Of a stretch of DNA of 64,000 bases, positions 61,063-64,000 are shown in pieces (position 1 is the first letter of the stretch; every line of letters starts with the position of its first letter). The stretch comes from Epiperipatus broadwayi. Its lineage: Eukaryota; Onychophora; Udeonychophora; Euonychophora; Peripatidae. The position numbers and the translations under genes were made by a program. Location: assembly GCA_028023455.1 (NCBI GenBank), contig JAQFVV010000281.1, positions 744,001 to 808,000 on the forward strand, read 5' to 3'. Below the pieces are notes generated by a model that saw nothing but the letters and a program-made list of their open reading frames with translations, was not told the DNA's origin and ran no database searches.

Positions 61063-63635
61063 AAATGGCAACCATATACTATGTAAAGTTGTATAGATCA
61101 ATGATGAAAGTGGCCAAATCAAAGATTATCCAAACTACTTGGTCAACTTGTGGGAGTTGGATAGATCATAGAAGACACTACTTTGGATAATGAAGTAAAT
61201 AAAAGATGCTGAAAATCCTCAATTTACCATGAATTTTTCCATTTAAAGAATATGCTCATGTTTGATCAAGATGTTTACTAAATCGTTCATAATTTTATGT
61301 TGATATGTAACTGTTTGTTCGTTATGGTTAACATACTGATGCTATAAAATTTTAAGATTTTTCTCTTCTTCATTTATGTATTTATTTATTAATAGTTTTA
61401 ACAAGGCTGTAAACCTTAGCAATGAGCGTCTGAAAAAATCGTCACTAGGGACCTCTGTAGGTCTTTAAAACACATGCTTACGCTATTATTTTATTTTTAC
61501 TTCCACATTGGATTTTTTGAGCTGGAAGTACCAAAGAATTTAGATGTATGCATTTCATGATATAAAATGTATTTTTTTTTTTAAATAAGAAAAAAAATAT
61601 AAATGGTTCTATTAAAAAAAAGAGAAGGACTAGACTATGGTGAAATGAATATAAATGAAGGTAAGACTTATTTTTGACTCGTTAACAACATAACATTTAG
61701 TAACAAAATTAATTATTAATAAAACCTATATTACCCTTTATTAACACGACACATATTAACAATTACTTATAAAATCAATTGATGGCAATTCCAGTTCTCA
61801 TGATTTATAATAGTAACATATGAACCCATTAGTTCAATTATATGTATAAAATAATAATTTGTATATTGATATGTGAAGCTGATGATCTGATGCTCAGATC
61901 CTGCTTCACAGCCCACATCCAATCTCCTACCATCTAACTGTATTCTAACCCATCTTTATGCACACATATACATAGCTAATAATATATATATTTCTTTTGG
62001 TTAGTATTATAACATAAATCATGTAAACACATATGTATTTTAATTTAAAAATATTTTATTTAATAATATTCTCATGTGTATATGGGCATAAATAATAAAT
62101 ATCTATATATTTCAGTGTAGGAGATTGTGAATAAATTAATTAAGTTATATTATATATAAGGGATTATATATGAAACTTATTATTTTTTCATATATAAATC
62201 TTGTAGCCAGAAATTATGCAATCTTGTTAAAAAGTCTCTCGGAAAACAATTACCTGGAAGACCCTTTAGATAAAAGTAAAAGATTACAAATTGGTAATAA
62301 TAGAATAAACCCATTAGTGGAAATTGTCGATGCTAGCTTGTTTTAAAATCATAAGATATATTTTAAAACAATCATTCGAGAAACTGATAACAAACTTGCA
62401 TTGTTTCAAACATCTTACTAGATAAAAGTATCCGGTCAAACTATTCCAGATGAAACTTAAGTGCTTAAACCACCTCAGGTCCAGCAGTAGTTGCTAAGTT
62501 ACAGCTTCAAAATAAAAGTATATATACTGCTGGATTTGAATCCACAAGGAGGAGACCATTAAATAACTATGTCACTATATATACTCCATGCCAGTTTTGA
62601 TTCTCACTCAATGTGTCATGAGTAGGGGAAATTTTGCTTTTTCCCTCCATTCTAATATGCTGTTTCCATGAACGAAGCTCTAACATCCTGTACCAATGAA
62701 GTTTATGTATTTTTCCAGTGAAAATGAAATGCTAATTCTCAAATAATAATGCTACCCTAGATCTAGTGAAACAATACTGATGGACTGACTCCTAGTGAAA
62801 TCGTTCTTCTAAATAAGCAAGGTAAAAGAACTTTGACCGCGTATAATTCTTAAATCCTGCCTTCTCTGTAATATTCATATTTTAATCATCTCTTTTAAAT
62901 GTCTTCAAAATATGTATTCTTACAACTCTATATAACTAATCTATATTAAGCCTCCTATATAATGTTTTTCTTTTCTTTTATTTCCAAGTGGCAAATAATT
63001 TTCATTTAGGTTTATGTATTTATATTTTAGAAGAAATGCCAATGATATTCTAAAATCGCGAGCATATAATTCATTTTCATTTCCCCACTCATCATTTAGC
63101 GGGTAAATAATTTATAAATTGATAAAAACAAGTCTTGTTTGACTTTCCCAGGTTCTCGCGATTTTAGGTAAATAAACTAATTATATTTTTATGCTTACTG
63201 TAGAAAAACAGATTGATATCTGTTTTTCACATTTTCCTTCCTAAATAATGCACTATCTTTTATTCTTAAATTATATTATATATATAAAACCCATCTTAGC
63301 TATTACCACCACCCACTTATTTTGTAATAATTTATATATTTTCACAAGGGCATTGATTAACCAAAATTGACATTTATTAAATGTGTGGGAAGTAATGAAT
63401 AATATTAAATAACATAATGTAAGGGGGAGGGGGATCTTAAGATCTTAGTTTCATATTTAAGTATAATTATTATCCATGTTTGCTTAATGAAGCCATATCA
63501 TTACGCTGAATATTTCATAATTTATGGGCAATAAATACGTTTCGATAAGCTTTAATCTTTAGAATTATATTTATATTATATTATTAAGCGATACGTGCAT
63601 AAAGGTAATTTCATTGTTATATATGTTTGTGATTC
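57908..63635. other. AT-rich stretch, probable intron/intergenic DNA
   Basis: No further exon could be supported. Visible features: a hairpin TTGTAATGG/CCATTACAA (58071-58079, 58092-58100); a GC-richer island at about 58560-58950 whose minus strand is partly open (58606-58815) but unrecognised; a T run of about 24 near 59070-59094; an ATGGCGCCC word near 59929; and small islands near 61390-61480 and 62400-62830 without identity. Confidence 0.4.
61028..61064. repeat. (CA)n(TA)n microsatellite
   Basis: A CA run followed directly by a TA run. The open frame over it (60981-61190) has no other support. Confidence 0.9.
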
Positions 63636-63639
63636 TTTC

Positions 63640-63960
63640 TCACATGAAGGTATTCGCACAGTCGAGCCCCATCGTCATTCTCAATGTCCTTAAACCAGGC
63701 TGTAAAACCATCCTGGGGGACATCATTGGTCTTATGTGCATGCTTTATATGGAGATTACTCTGCAAAATCCAGTCCAATAATGACATAGCCAACCATCCT
63801 TCATCTCAATTCCGACCCTGCCTACATTGCAGAGGAAATCGGTCAACTTTGTTTTTAGAATTCATGAAGCACACTACAGGATCCATAATTGGATCAACCC
63901 AATCTGCCACCATGCACGCACCACCTTTCAGTGTTTTATTAGTCGCTCAGAAATAGTCAT
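63640..63960 (-). pseudogene. Unidentified coding-like fragment, one internal stop
   Basis: On the minus strand one frame reads about 100 residues with a single TGA: 'KTLKGGACMVADWVDP', 'CFMNSKNKVDRFPLQCRQG', stop, 'DEGWLAMSLLDWILQSN', 'DVPQDGFTAWFKDIENDDG'. Composition is far less AT-biased than the surroundings, and the residues look protein-like (Trp, Cys, Gly, charged). The + strand is also open at 63684-63956 but reads less plausibly. It could be a decayed transposon protein or a host pseudogene; I do not recognise the family. Confidence 0.35.
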
Positions 63961-64000
63961 AAGCCGTAATGAAATGATTTATTTAAACAGACATATTTCC

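Noticed and set aside
62460-62560. Possible tRNA/SINE B box (GGATTTGAATCC)
   Set aside because: No convincing A box at the right distance and no SINE tail; single occurrence.

Overview
This is an AT-rich, repeat-dense stretch of nuclear DNA from an animal. There are no operons, no ribosome-binding-site patterned genes and no CRISPR. Almost all recognisable coding sequence belongs to retrotransposons: Ty3/Gypsy-type LTR elements, an RTE-clade LINE of the type often annotated as 'craniofacial development protein 2-like', and a second LINE with a CCHC-type ORF1. An invertebrate is likely from the element types and base composition, but I cannot name the species.

Layout. (1) About 0.66-4.6 kb, + strand: a heavily mutated Ty3/Gypsy element (Gypsy-A) with gag, protease, RT, RNase H and integrase remnants, ending in a G-rich polypurine tract. 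(2) 6.64-6.87 kb: a small foldback element. (3) About 9.24-13.3 kb, - strand: a decayed LINE (ORF1 with zinc knuckles, ORF2 endonuclease, no RT seen), with a cluster of foldback elements between its two ORFs and another just upstream, then a perfect (AAT)n tract of about 180 bp. (4) 15.7-20.35 kb: an array of roughly 310-bp repeats, interrupted by an old RTE copy on the + strand (16.3-19.3 kb) and then running on in inverted orientation. (5) 20.35-30.79 kb: AT-rich DNA with no gene I can support. (6) 30.806-34.101 kb, - strand: a nearly intact full-length RTE element with a perfect 12-bp target duplication and one frame break. (7) 35.45-55.75 kb: a nested structure. A - strand Ty3/Gypsy element (Gypsy-B) has LTRs of about 3.26 kb. 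Its left LTR was later split by a second LTR element (38.574-46.310 kb) with about 2.64-kb LTRs, a 4-bp target duplication (CTAC) and a single 361-codon ORF of unknown function. (8) 57.500-57.907 kb: a good candidate for an internal host exon (408 bp, symmetric phase 1-1, several N-glycosylation sequons), the only plausible non-transposon coding sequence I found. (9) The remainder to 64 kb is AT-rich with one unidentified coding-like fragment near 63.7 kb.

Most notable is the nested non-autonomous LTR element: very long, nearly identical LTRs that begin with a strong hairpin and carry a 40-bp tandem repeat with a TATA-like core, surrounding one intact ORF with no protease, RT, RNase H, integrase or zinc-knuckle motif. 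It presumably uses enzymes from another element. The neighbouring Gypsy-B cannot supply them now, because its gag-pol is frameshifted and its integrase has lost the central catalytic segment.
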